Shown: positions 22,207 to 30,319 of the stretch, piece after piece
Layout: the number at the start of each line of letters is the position of its first letter
Numbering within the stretch: position 1 is the stretch's first letter
Assembly (NCBI RefSeq): GCF_001224225.1
Contig: NZ_CUEE01000002.1
Span: 293,444 to 357,443 of the forward strand
Direction: 5' to 3'
DNA length: 64,000 nt
Origin: Staphylococcus borealis
GTDB taxonomy: Bacteria; Bacillota; Bacilli; Staphylococcales; Staphylococcaceae
Made by a program: the position numbers and the translations under genes
The notes under the pieces: model-generated
What the model was told of the DNA's origin: nothing
What the model saw: the letters and a program-made list of their open reading frames with translations, nothing else
Databases searched by the model: none

Positions 22207-22768
22207 ATGGAAAACAACCAAAGTAATATTACTGAAGAAGCAAAAAGCAATGAGAATTTAGAAACACCTAATGAACAAGCACAACAAAATGAGAAAAAAT
22301 TTTCCCAAGAAGAAGTATCTCAAATGATTAAAGACTGTCTAGCTAGAGAAAGAAGAAAATCTGATGCAGTCTGGGACATAAATAATATAATAATGCTATC
22401 TAGCAAATTCGCAGTAGCTGACTGAACTGAGAAGGCGCTTAAATCAAGCTTTTCTCAGTTCTAGTCATCATTGCGGGGGTGAGACGACGAATTTAAAAGA
22501 ATTCTGTCCCACTCCCATTCAAGAAGCTGAAAAACTGGCCAAGATGAATAAAGACCAAAAAAGCCAATATGAGATAGAAAAACTTTTGAAAGAGAATGAA
22601 GCATTAAAAGCTGAAAAGGCATTATCTCAAATAAGGAATGAAACGCGTTCAATGCTTAGTGAATCAGGTGTAGAAAACTTTGATGATCAAATCATTAATG
22701 TATTAGTGAACTCTGATGCTGAAACAACAAAGAAAAATATGGAATCATTTACTAACTTACTGAATTAG
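22207..22768 (+). pseudogene. phage scaffold protein gene copy 1, interrupted by a repeat
   Basis: MENNQSNITEEAKSNENLETP .. FSQEEVSQMIKDCLARERR is the start and EKLAKMNKDQKSQYEIEKLL .. NETRSMLSESGVENFDDQI the middle of a DUF4355-type phage scaffold protein, glutamine- and lysine-rich with coiled-coil character. A 148-bp repeat (22369-22516) splits it; removing it restores the frame (gat-gca/att-caa). The 3' end is lost at about 22756, where it joins head-protein sequence. Confidence 0.7.
22369..22516 (+). mobile_element. MITE-like repeat inserted in scaffold copy 1
   Basis: A 148-bp element from gtctgggacata to ctgtcccactccc. Ends form a short inverted repeat (tgggaca/tgtccca). Inside are two hairpins: ctgagaaggcgctt with aagcttttctcag, and gcgggggtgagacgacga with attctgtcccactcccat. 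It carries no gene. Its exact removal rejoins codons of the scaffold gene. No target duplication is evident. Confidence 0.75.
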
Positions 22769-23469
22769 CACGTGTTCAGGCTGAATCACAGAAGCTAACT
22801 TATCTAAAAGAATTGGGCGAAGATGGCGAATATAAATAAGTGACCAAAATAGACAAAAAAACATCTAAAATATGTCACTCTTTAAATGGTAAAGTAATTA
22901 AAGTTAAAGATATGATACCTAGAGTTAATGCTCCACCTATGCATCCTTGGTGTAGGAGTACTACAGTACCCCATGTGGGAAACTGGCGGGATAAATTCTT
23001 TACTGAGCTTAAAGATAAATATCAGATTAAAGATTATCTTAGCAAGTCAGGTGCACATACTAACATAAATGATGAATACGATGTAAAAAGAAGCAGGCAA
23101 GCTAAAACATAATATAATTCTGTAAAAAATCGAGATAGACAGGTTGAAATTAAAACTATTGCTAAAAATACGAATATGAAAGAAAAAGCTATTAAAAGAG
23201 TTTATGAACATCTATTTGAGAATAAGTATTTACTAGACGATGGAATTAAACAATTTGATCCTGATTTTTATATGGCTCAAAGTTGGCAAAGATTGAGAGT
23301 AGGAAAAAATATTGAAGCTATGGATATAATAATGCTAAAGCACGAAGCACTTGAACACTTTTTAATGAATAAGTATAATTTAAGTTATAAAGAAGTACAT
23401 ATATTATATGAAAAAAATATAATTATAGTTCATTTGTTAAATAGAGGTGAGATTAATTGCTCATTTTAA
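22757..23469 (+). pseudogene. cassette C: head-protein C-terminus plus same toxin-like tail as B, broken
   Basis: Begins inside the head gene (TELARVQAESQKLTYL) directly fused to truncated scaffold copy 1. It continues through KTSKICHSLNGKV, NAPPMHPWCRSTTVPHVGNW, then the tail ..RDRQVEIKTIAKNT..KQFDPDFYMAQSWQRLRVGKNI..KHEALEHFLMNKYNLSY. TAT-to-TAA changes at about 22838 and 23110 interrupt it. Near the end an A7 run reads on to 23469; with eight As the protein would end YEKKYNYSSFVK at about 23442, just before the next RBS. The 97-codon tail segment 23176-23469 is otherwise open. Confidence 0.7.
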
Positions 23470-23705
23470 AATTTCAAGAAAAAAATAGTCATTCTGTAAT
23501 ATATAAATATTATCCAAATGATGATGAGAACATTAAACCAGGTGTTATTCAGATGGATATCAACAGTCTTCAGATTATCAATGCTAGAAAATCTGAGATA
23601 GAAGATAAAGAAAAAGATAACTATTTTATACATGCTATCGATAGAATAGAATTAAATACCAGTAAAAAAATTTTTCCAAAGTCTGAACTTGTAGCTTGGG
23701 GATAG
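23457..23705 (+). CDS. cassette C immunity-like partner, intact
   Basis: 82 aa, starting TTG with gaggtgag 6-7 bases upstream, overlapping the end of the tail frame by 13 bases. LILKFQEKNSHSVIYKYYPNDDENIKPGVIQ resembles the start of the cassette B partner, and both end in an AW(G/Y) motif. Immediate position behind a toxin-like tail and similarity between the two copies point to an immunity protein. It remains open although its tail gene has stops. The activity is not shown by the sequence. Confidence 0.6.
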   Translation: MLILKFQEKNSHSVIYKYYPNDDENIKPGVIQMDINSLQIINARKSEIEDKEKDNYFIHAIDRIELNTSKKIFPKSELVAWG

Positions 23706-23858
23706 AGCACCTATTAAATATAAAGCTTAAGGTGCTATTTTTATACACTTTTTTAACCTTCAACGGAAGGTTATTTTTTATGTCCAAAACGTGCTGATGA
23801 CGTTATAAAAGCAAGTATGGAATGAAAAGTCGACAGACTATAAACGGAGGTATATCTC
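23706..23858 (+). repeat. cassette leader repeat, copy C
   Basis: Same arrangement as 22049-22206, with a different first hairpin (gcacctatta with taaggtgc) but the same atttttatacac, second hairpin and scaffold leader ending cggaggtatatctc. Confidence 0.85.
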
Positions 23859-24392
23859 ATGGAAAACAACCAAAGTAATATTACTAATCAAGCAATTGAT
23901 AAAGTAAGGTATATTGATATTCCTACACATACAAAAGAAGATAATAAATTTATACAAGAACAACATAAAGCACTTCTAAAAGATGCCAAAGAAAACAATG
24001 AAGTTGCATATTTGCTAAAAGATGGCAAAGTTATAAAAGTATATGGAAATCAAAACAGTGTTTCATTTGAACCAGGAAGTAAGGCGAATAATTTATTATT
24101 AAACAGTAAAGAAAATTCTATAACCATGCTACACAACCATCCTGGACAATCTAGCTTTTCTGCATATGATATATATACATTTTTTAAGCATCAATCAATA
24201 AAAACGATTACAATTGTCACTAATAGAGGGCAAATTAAATTTATAACTAAAACAGATAATATTAATGATATAGAGGTTAGAAAGTTATGTGCTAAATATT
24301 TTTCTAATCTTAATGTATATACTGAAAATCACATTGAAAATTTACTGAAGCAAATTTATAATATGAATATGATTAAATTTAAAGTGAGATGA
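23859..24392 (+). CDS. cassette D: scaffold leader peptide fused to a JAMM-like toxin-type domain
   Basis: 177 aa, intact. The first nine residues MENNQSNIT and the strong RBS cggagg belong to the scaffold gene; from about residue 12 it becomes a head-protein tail with no head domain (YIDIPTHTKEDNKFIQEQHKALL..). His92, His94, Ser101 and Asp104 in LHNHPGQSSFSAYD resemble the metal-binding HxHP-x-S-x-x-D motif of JAB/MPN peptidases, with one residue fewer between HP and Ser than usual. This deletion fusion puts a presumptive effector domain under the scaffold ribosome site. Catalysis is inference. Confidence 0.6.
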   Translation: MENNQSNITNQAIDKVRYIDIPTHTKEDNKFIQEQHKALLKDAKENNEVAYLLKDGKVIKVYGNQNSVSFEPGSKANNLLLNSKENSITMLHNHPGQSSFSAYDIYTFFKHQSIKTITIVTNRGQIKFITKTDNINDIEVRKLCAKYFSNLNVYTENHIENLLKQIYNMNMIKFKVR

Positions 24393-24400
24393 TTTTAATA

Positions 24401-24514
24401 ATGTTACCTTCAAAGTTAGATGGAAAAGTAACTGCAAAAGAATTAAGTGAATCTTTTAAGGAATTAGCAAAAGAATTAGAAGCTAAAACTAAAAATCAAA
24501 AATCTAAAGAGTAG
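24401..24514 (+). CDS. cassette D small partner gene
   Basis: 37 aa (MLPSKLDGKVTAKELSESFK..), highly charged, predicted largely helical. It begins 8 bases after the cassette D stop and ends at the leader repeat, the same position that immunity-like genes hold in A-C. No good RBS, so coupling to the upstream gene is likely. Function inferred only from position. Confidence 0.5.
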   Translation: MLPSKLDGKVTAKELSESFKELAKELEAKTKNQKSKE

Positions 24515-24667
24515 CATCCTTTCTACATAAATAGAAAGTGATGCTATTTTTATACACTTTTTTAACCTTCTACTGAAGGTTATTTTTTATGTTCAAAACG
24601 TGCTGATGACTTTATAAAAGCAAGTATGGAATGAAAAGTCGACAGACTATAAACGGAGGTATATCTC
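24514..24667 (+). repeat. cassette leader repeat, copy D
   Basis: Double hairpin plus scaffold leader, very close to copies at 22049 and 23706. Confidence 0.85.
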
Positions 24668-25230
24668 ATGGAAAACAACCAAAGTAATATTACTGAAGAA
24701 ACAAAAAGCAATGTGAATTTAGTAACACCTAATGAACAAGCCCGACAATATGAGAAAACAATTTCCCAAGAAGAAGTATCTCAAATGATTAAAGACCGTA
24801 TAGCTAGAGAAAGAAGAAATCTGATGCAGTCTGGGACATAAATAATATAATAATGCTATTAAGCAAATTTGCAGTAGCTGACTGAACTGAGAAGGCGCTT
24901 AAATCAAGCTTTTCTCAGTTCTAGTCATCATTGCGGAGGTGGGCGGGGCCCCAACACAAAAAATCACGAAAGTGATTTTACAAGCTAAGCAAGTTGGGGT
25001 CGGGGCCCCAGCAAAGAGAATTTCATTAAGAAATTCTACAAGCAAAGCAAGCTGGGAGTTTACGTCGAATTTAAAAGAATTCTGTCCCACTCCCATTCAA
25101 GAAGTTGAAAAGGCATTATCTCAAATGAGAAATGAAACACGTTCAATGCTTAGTGAATCAGGTGAAGAAAACTTTGATGATCAAATCATAGACATTGTAG
25201 GAAACCCTAATTTAATTGCTGAACTAAAAT
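24668..25230 (+). pseudogene. phage scaffold protein gene copy 3, interrupted and decayed
   Basis: Repeats MENNQSNITEETKSNVN .. SQEEVSQMIKDRIARERR, then loses one A (agaagaaatc against agaagaaaatc in copy 1). A 266-bp repeat element (24829-25094) is inserted at the same base as in copy 1. After it, IQEVEKALSQMRNETRSML..ENFDDQIIDIVGN follows, lacking about 30 residues present in copy 1, and homology fades near 25230. From there to 25392 I see no gene. Confidence 0.68.
24829..25094 (+). mobile_element. MITE-like repeat inserted in scaffold copy 3 (long form)
   Basis: Same ends, insertion point and first half as 22369-22516, but with about 118 extra internal bases. The extra part holds a self-complementary ggggcccc pair around caagctaagcaagttgggg and the segment gaatttcattaagaaattc, which also occurs inverted in the copy at 16334. 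Confidence 0.75.
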
Positions 25231-25392
25231 GCACTTCAATATCTTTCGATAAAACTTAAATTTACACTTGTGTGTTATATTATAAAATTAATATAATATA
25301 ATTAAATAAAAAAAGTTGGTCTAAAAATCTGAGAACTATCGACTCAAGTAAGACGTATGAAATAGTTAATAATTTATAAGGAGATGAATTTT

Positions 25393-25479
25393 ATGAGTAG
25401 AGATATGAGAAGAAAGTTAACTTTTTATATTAATGTAGTTACTTTATTGTTAGCTATGGTTAATTTTTTTAAGAAATAA
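25393..25479 (+). CDS. small membrane peptide, unknown
   Basis: 28 aa, MSRDMRRKLTFYINVVTLLL.. : basic N-terminus, one membrane helix, KK end. RBS aaggaga 8-10 bases before the ATG. First of a row of four tiny genes reaching the ltaE terminator. No family recognised. Confidence 0.5.
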   Translation: MSRDMRRKLTFYINVVTLLLAMVNFFKK

Positions 25480-25496
25480 AAGGAGTGTTTAAAAAC

Positions 25497-25589
25497 ATGA
25501 AATTCAACAGGGAGCAAATATCTCTATATTTAACTATAGGTATATTTATATTAGTATTACTGACTTTAATAACCAGCTTTATAAATTAA
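25497..25589 (+). CDS. small membrane peptide, unknown
   Basis: 30 aa, MKFNREQISLYLTIGIFILV.. with a single strong membrane helix. RBS aaggag at the end of the previous gene. The two peptides look like a pair of single-pass proteins. A toxin role is possible but nothing in the sequence shows it. Confidence 0.5.
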   Translation: MKFNREQISLYLTIGIFILVLLTLITSFIN

Positions 25590-25630
25590 CTTAAAACAAT
25601 GAGTAATTTAAAATAGATGGAGTGAACAGT

Positions 25631-25909
25631 ATGAGTAATATAACAATCCATATTGACGAAGATTTTATGCATAAATTGATTGAAGAGAACCTAGATAATA
25701 TATTGCAAAATTATAAGAGACAATATGCTTCAGTAGGAATTAAAGATTTAGTAACTTTAACTGGATTAAGTAAATCAACGCTTCAAAATAAAATAGTCTG
25801 TGAACCTGAAATTGTCGAAGTAACTCGCCGGGTTGGATCTAGAGTAATTTATCTTTATCCACAAGTGCTTGAAGCTTATCAAAAAGTTATTAATAGAATA
25901 GGCGTATGA
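25631..25909 (+). CDS. DUF771-like DNA-binding protein
   Basis: 92 aa. VGIKDLVTLTGLSKSTLQNKIV resembles a helix-turn-helix and the ending RRVGSRVIYLYPQVLEAYQK is like the excisionase/DUF771 proteins of staphylococcal mobile elements. ATG 25631 has GGAG at 25619-25622; the upstream GTG at 25622 overlaps that RBS and is rejected. A perfect palindrome at 25956-25976 downstream may be its operator. Confidence 0.6.
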   Translation: MSNITIHIDEDFMHKLIEENLDNILQNYKRQYASVGIKDLVTLTGLSKSTLQNKIVCEPEIVEVTRRVGSRVIYLYPQVLEAYQKVINRIGV

Positions 25910-25955
25910 TAAAGGGCAGTACTCTAAACTATTGGTGACTAATATAATAAAACAA

Positions 25956-25976
25956 AGTATAATATTGTATTATACT
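25956..25976. promoter_or_regulatory. perfect 9-bp inverted repeat (possible operator)
   Basis: agtataata-ttg-tattatact. It lies between the DNA-binding gene and the next small gene; there is no T-run, which favours a protein-binding site over a terminator. Confidence 0.45.
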
Positions 25977-26053
25977 ACTTAAAATTCAATGTTAACGTGG
26001 TAGTGAATGAGATTAACATGATTGCTTAAACTTTTATAAGGAGAATAAAAAAA

Positions 26054-26170
26054 GTGGAATTTAATATTAAAGTCACTATAGAAAAACGAGAACCATCTAA
26101 AAAAGAAAAAATTATAGCACTCTTTGGATTAATTGTAATTATAGCCGGTATTTATTATAAGCTACATTAA
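26054..26170 (+). CDS. small membrane protein, unknown
   Basis: 38 aa starting GTG (VEFNIKVTIEKREPSKKEKI) followed by a membrane helix ending IYYKLH. RBS aaggag 10 bases upstream. Directly followed by a strong terminator. No family recognised. Confidence 0.5.
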   Translation: MEFNIKVTIEKREPSKKEKIIALFGLIVIIAGIYYKLH

Positions 26171-26171
26171 A

Positions 26172-26203
26172 AAACAGGATTTCCTTTTCAGGAAGTCCTG
26201 TTT
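26172..26203. terminator. bidirectional terminator
   Basis: aaacaggatttcc/ggaagtcctgttt with one G-U pair and a 6-base loop, A- and T-runs on either side; closes the accessory block and ltaE. Confidence 0.88.
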
Positions 26204-26211
26204 CTCTATTA

Positions 26212-27237
26212 TCAAATTAACTCTAATAACTTATCTACATTTTCTTCGGTAGTAGCCCAGCTCGTAGCAAATCTAACAACACGATGATTATCGTCATATT
26301 TCTCCCAAATCGCGAACTTCACTTTTTGTTTCAATTCTTTAATCTTTTCTTCACTAAGTACAAAAAATTGTTGATTGGTAGGTGAATCGAAGTAAAGTTG
26401 ATAGCCTTTTTCAAGGAATCCTTTTTTCATTTTATTAGCCATATTGATGGCATGGCGGCTAATATCTAAGTATAAATTATTAGTGAATAATTCTAGAAAT
26501 TGTACGCCTACTAAGCGACCTTTAGCAAGTAATGCACCATGTTGTTTGATTCGAGTGGTAAAGTGTTTTGGCTCATTATTTTTAGTAAATACGATGGCTT
26601 CACCACATAGCGCACCTATTTTAGTACCACCTATATAAAAGATATCGCAGTATTTAGCAATATCTTCAAATTTTAAATCACTTTGATCACTCATTAAACC
26701 ATAGCCTAAACGCGCACCATCCATAAATAAAGGTACATTATGTTCTTTACACACGTCAGCAAGATTTTTCAATTCCTCTTTAGTATATAAAGTACCGTAT
26801 TCTGTAGGGTGTGAAATGTAGACCATTCCAGGAAAGACCATGTGTTCGCGTTTGAAATCATTGTAAAATGTATCTAAATATTCATTCACTTCTTTTGGTC
26901 TGATTTTACCTTCATGCGATGGTATCGCTAACACTTTATGACCACTAAATTCAATCGCACCTCCCTCGTGTACGGCGACATGACCTGTATCCGCTGAAAT
27001 TACACCTTCATATGGCTCTAATACTGAATTAATCACAACTTGATTGGTTTGCGTACCGCCAACTAAGAATCGTACAGTCGCTTCTGGACACTTAATGGCT
27101 GATTTAATTTTTTTTGCTGCTTGCTTTGAAAATTGATCATCACCATAACCAGAGGCCTGGATTAAATTGGTATCAAGTAATCGTTGTAACACGTTTTCAT
27201 GTGCACCCTCAAGGTAGTCATTTTCAAAAGAAATCAT
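26212..27237 (-). CDS. ltaE: Low-specificity L-threonine aldolase
   Basis: PLP enzyme cleaving threonine to glycine and acetaldehyde. The Lys of FYIGGTKIGALCGEA is the PLP attachment site; MDGARLGYG contains the Asp that pairs with the cofactor. The open frame extends to a GTG at 27249, but tggggt just upstream of ATG 27237 makes that ATG the likely start (341 aa). It marks return to the core genome after the accessory block. Confidence 0.88.
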   Translation of the reverse strand: MISFENDYLEGAHENVLQRLLDTNLIQASGYGDDQFSKQAAKKIKSAIKCPEATVRFLVGGTQTNQVVINSVLEPYEGVISADTGHVAVHEGGAIEFSGHKVLAIPSHEGKIRPKEVNEYLDTFYNDFKREHMVFPGMVYISHPTEYGTLYTKEELKNLADVCKEHNVPLFMDGARLGYGLMSDQSDLKFEDIAKYCDIFYIGGTKIGALCGEAIVFTKNNEPKHFTTRIKQHGALLAKGRLVGVQFLELFTNNLYLDISRHAINMANKMKKGFLEKGYQLYFDSPTNQQFFVLSEEKIKELKQKVKFAIWEKYDDNHRVVRFATSWATTEENVDKLLELI

Positions 27238-27446
27238 ATAATACCCCACAATCTAAATAGTTTAATTATTCTGAAAATTTAATAGAATGACTTTAGTATA
27301 CAATAATTTAGCACTTATGTGAATTTAATATTTTAAATATAAAATTGTAAGCGTTTCAATTAAAAAGGTGAAGTGTAAATTTATTTGCGATTTAAATGTA
27401 AAAAGACTATGATTTAAACAAATAAGTTGAAATGGAGTGTTATAAA

Positions 27447-27641
27447 ATGAGCAAAATCAAATTTAAAAAAATTCAAGAAAAAACTTTGGATGAGCTAGAA
27501 AAAGAGATTAATGTATTTCTTGAAAGTGATGAAGGTAGCCAATATGAAGTTTTGAATATTTCGATTGATAAAGTAGAAGAACGTAAATTCCCCAATAATG
27601 AAGAAGTACTTAACGCAATTATAATATTAAATGCCAAGTAA
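27447..27641 (+). CDS. small Cse60-like protein
   Basis: 64 aa: MSKIKFKKIQEKTLDELEKEINVFLES..., alternating charged helix and a hydrophobic end NAIIILNAK. The pattern (start of a helix with EKEINxFL followed by a short beta segment) recalls the Cse60/DUF2758 family, but similarity is modest. The ATG at 27432 lies before GGAGTG, so ATG 27447 is the start. It precedes cls by 55 bases. Confidence 0.5.
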   Translation: MSKIKFKKIQEKTLDELEKEINVFLESDEGSQYEVLNISIDKVEERKFPNNEEVLNAIIILNAK

Positions 27642-27696
27642 TATATTGATTGAATAGATAAATCCAAATTATGGAATTAAATAGGAGTATTATATT

Positions 27697-29178
27697 ATGA
27701 AATTTATGTTCGGCCCAGATTTGGGGACGTTTTTTACGATTATATTAGCACTAGGGTTTGTGATAAATCTAATATTAGCGTTTATTATCATTTTTTTAGA
27801 AAGAAATAGACGTAGTGCATCATCAACATGGGCATGGCTCTTTGTATTATTTGTCTTACCATTAATCGGGTTTATACTCTATTTATTTTTTGGAAGAACA
27901 GTTTCAAAAAGGAAAATGGAGAAAAATAATGGTAAAGAATTGGATACATTTAAAGGTGTAGTAGATGAACAAGTTAAACAATTCGATGCATATCGTTATC
28001 AAACTCATAATCAGCAAGTAACAAAACATAGGGATCTTATTAGAATGTTATTAAACAAGCAAGATGCATTTCTAACAGAAGATAATCATATTGATTTATT
28101 TACGGATGGCCACAAGCTTTACGACAAAGTGATTGAAGATATTTATAATGCGAAAGACTACATTCATTTAGAATATTATACATTTGAACTTGATGGCTTA
28201 GGTCATCGTATAATAGATGCATTAGAAACAAAACTTAAAGAAGGTTTGGAAGTTAAAATATTATATGATGATGTGGGTTCTAAGAAAGTAAGGATGTCAA
28301 AATTTCATCATTTCCAATCACTAGGTGGCGAAGTTGAAGCCTTTTTTGCTTCTAAGTTTCCACTTATCAATTTTAGAATGAATAACCGGAATCATAGAAA
28401 GATTATAATTATTGATGGACAAGTAGGATACATCGGAGGATTTAATATTGGTGATGATTATTTAGGACTTGGTAAGTTAGGGTACTGGAGAGATACGCAT
28501 ATTCGTGTTGAAGGTAATGCCATCGATGCATTACAAATACGTTTCATTTTAGATTGGAATTCACAAGCGCATCGACCACAATTTGAATATGATGAGAAAT
28601 ATTTCCCTGCAAAGAATCAGCATAAAGGTAAATCAGCTATACAAATTGCTTCAAGTGGACCTGCTTTTGAGTTACATCAAATAGAGTACGGCTATACTAA
28701 AATGATTATGAGCGCCAAAAAATCTATTTATATGCAAAGTCCTTACTTTATTCCAGATCAATCCTATATCAATGCACTGAAAATGGCAGCGAATGCTGGC
28801 GTAGATGTACATTTAATGATTCCATGTAAACCAGATCATCCATTCGTATATTGGGCGACGTTTTCAAATGCTGCTGAACTATTAAATAGTGGTGTGAAAA
28901 TTTATACGTATCAAAATGGTTTTATCCACTCTAAAGTTATGATAATTGATGATGAAATATGCAGTGTTGGTTCCGCTAACATGGACTATCGTAGTTTCGC
29001 ATTAAATTTTGAAGTGAATGCATTTATCTATGATGAAAATATCGCCAAACAAATTAGAAATGCTTATGAAGAAGATATTAAAAAATCTAAATTATTAACA
29101 TTAGACGCATATAATAAACGTTCACTTTCAATTAAAATAAAAGAAGATATAGCAAAATTAGTATCACCAATTTTATAG
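27697..29178 (+). CDS. cls: Cardiolipin synthase
   Basis: Membrane phospholipase D family enzyme joining two phosphatidylglycerols. Two N-terminal membrane helices (about 8-30 and 40-62) and two HKD motifs, HRKIIIIDGQVGYIGG at about 231 and HSKVMIIDDEICSVGSANMD at about 410. 493 aa is full length. Confidence 0.95.
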   Translation: MKFMFGPDLGTFFTIILALGFVINLILAFIIIFLERNRRSASSTWAWLFVLFVLPLIGFILYLFFGRTVSKRKMEKNNGKELDTFKGVVDEQVKQFDAYRYQTHNQQVTKHRDLIRMLLNKQDAFLTEDNHIDLFTDGHKLYDKVIEDIYNAKDYIHLEYYTFELDGLGHRIIDALETKLKEGLEVKILYDDVGSKKVRMSKFHHFQSLGGEVEAFFASKFPLINFRMNNRNHRKIIIIDGQVGYIGGFNIGDDYLGLGKLGYWRDTHIRVEGNAIDALQIRFILDWNSQAHRPQFEYDEKYFPAKNQHKGKSAIQIASSGPAFELHQIEYGYTKMIMSAKKSIYMQSPYFIPDQSYINALKMAANAGVDVHLMIPCKPDHPFVYWATFSNAAELLNSGVKIYTYQNGFIHSKVMIIDDEICSVGSANMDYRSFALNFEVNAFIYDENIAKQIRNAYEEDIKKSKLLTLDAYNKRSLSIKIKEDIAKLVSPIL

Positions 29179-29296
29179 TATTCAGAATAAGAACATACAC
29201 AAACTAATCTAATAAGATTACTTGTCGGTCATTGCCGGTTAAATGGAGAAGACATTTTGTTTCTCTATTAAATCTAATGGATTAAGCTATTTATGA

Positions 29297-29329
29297 GATT
29301 AAGCGACACTGAGTTGCTTAATCTTTTTT
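29297..29329 (+). terminator. terminator after cls
   Basis: An 11-bp stem gattaagcgac/gttgcttaatc with 5-base loop followed by six Ts. Confidence 0.88.
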
Positions 29330-29346
29330 GCTATTTTGTCATCATT

Positions 29347-29370
29347 TTACTATGACAAATGTCATAGTAA
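29347..29370. promoter_or_regulatory. operator-like palindrome before ABC/two-component operon
   Basis: Perfect inverted repeat ttactatgaca-aa-tgtcatagtaa, followed by a further half tcatgaca at 29373-29380. Located 80 bases before the operon; LuxR-type response regulators such as the one encoded here bind such sites, so autoregulation is a natural guess. Confidence 0.6.
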
Positions 29371-29449
29371 AGTCATGACATTATGAACTAATTTCAGCTT
29401 CGATAAAAGAATAAGATAGATGTATAAATGATAAGGATGTGAGTTCGTA

Positions 29450-30316
29450 ATGATAAATATCAACCAATTGAATAAATCGTTTGGCCTGAAGACTATATTA
29501 GATAACATTACTTTAAATATCGAAGAAGGAAAATGTACAGCTTTAATCGGGAAGAATGGCGCAGGCAAGTCAACATTAATAGATATACTAATTGGTCATA
29601 AACATGCGAATAGTGGATCAATTGAGGATACATCAAACCTAATTTCGTCGAAGAATATGGGGATATTATTTCAAACTACACATTTGCCTAAGCTCATTAA
29701 AGTGAAAGAGTTATATCATTTATATGCACAATTATATCCAAATCCTATGACATTTGAAACGTTTCAAAGATTAACGCATTTTTCGGATGTCCAAATGAAT
29801 CAATATGCTAATAAATTATCAGGAGGGCAAAGAAGAATATTAGATTTTGTACTCATTTTAATAGGAAAGCCTCAATTCTTAATATTAGATGAACCCACCA
29901 CTTCAATGGATATTGAAACGAGGGAACATTTTTGGAATTTGATTAGTCATCTCAAACAAGATGGAATGACCATATTGTATACGTCTCATTATATTGAAGA
30001 AGTCGAAAGGATGGCTGACAAAGTTGTGTATTTAGAGCACGGTAAGGTTAAACTTAATGATACACCGCATAATATCTTGTTTAGTCAAAATAATTCTATT
30101 ATTGAAGTCATGAAATATACAGAAGACCAATATCATCAACTTTCAGAAATATACCATATAGATATTATGAATAATAATTTAAAAATACATTCAGAAAATG
30201 TTGAGTCAGTCATTATGAACTTAATTAAAATCCAAATAGATTTAAACCAAATTACAATTTATAAGAAATCTTTACTGGAACATATGTTTTCAAATGAAGA
30301 AAGTGTGGTGCAATAG
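29450..30316 (+). CDS. ABC transporter ATP-binding protein
   Basis: Walker A GKNGAGKST (about 36-44), signature LSGGQRR (about 124), Walker B FLILDEPTT. 288 aa with a C-terminal extension. First gene of a four-gene operon with the ABC-2 permease, kinase and regulator, spaced 3 bases, 0 bases and a 4-base overlap. The cargo cannot be read from sequence. Confidence 0.9.
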   Translation: MININQLNKSFGLKTILDNITLNIEEGKCTALIGKNGAGKSTLIDILIGHKHANSGSIEDTSNLISSKNMGILFQTTHLPKLIKVKELYHLYAQLYPNPMTFETFQRLTHFSDVQMNQYANKLSGGQRRILDFVLILIGKPQFLILDEPTTSMDIETREHFWNLISHLKQDGMTILYTSHYIEEVERMADKVVYLEHGKVKLNDTPHNILFSQNNSIIEVMKYTEDQYHQLSEIYHIDIMNNNLKIHSENVESVIMNLIKIQIDLNQITIYKKSLLEHMFSNEESVVQ

Positions 30317-30319
30317 CTT

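Noticed and set aside
24899..25259. Open frames on both strands over the long repeat copy
   Set aside because: They follow the repeat's palindromes and are not conserved in the sister copies.
27347..27362. cre-like ttgtaagcgtttcaat before ltaE/cls
   Set aside because: Two or more mismatches and no promoter nearby; too weak to list.
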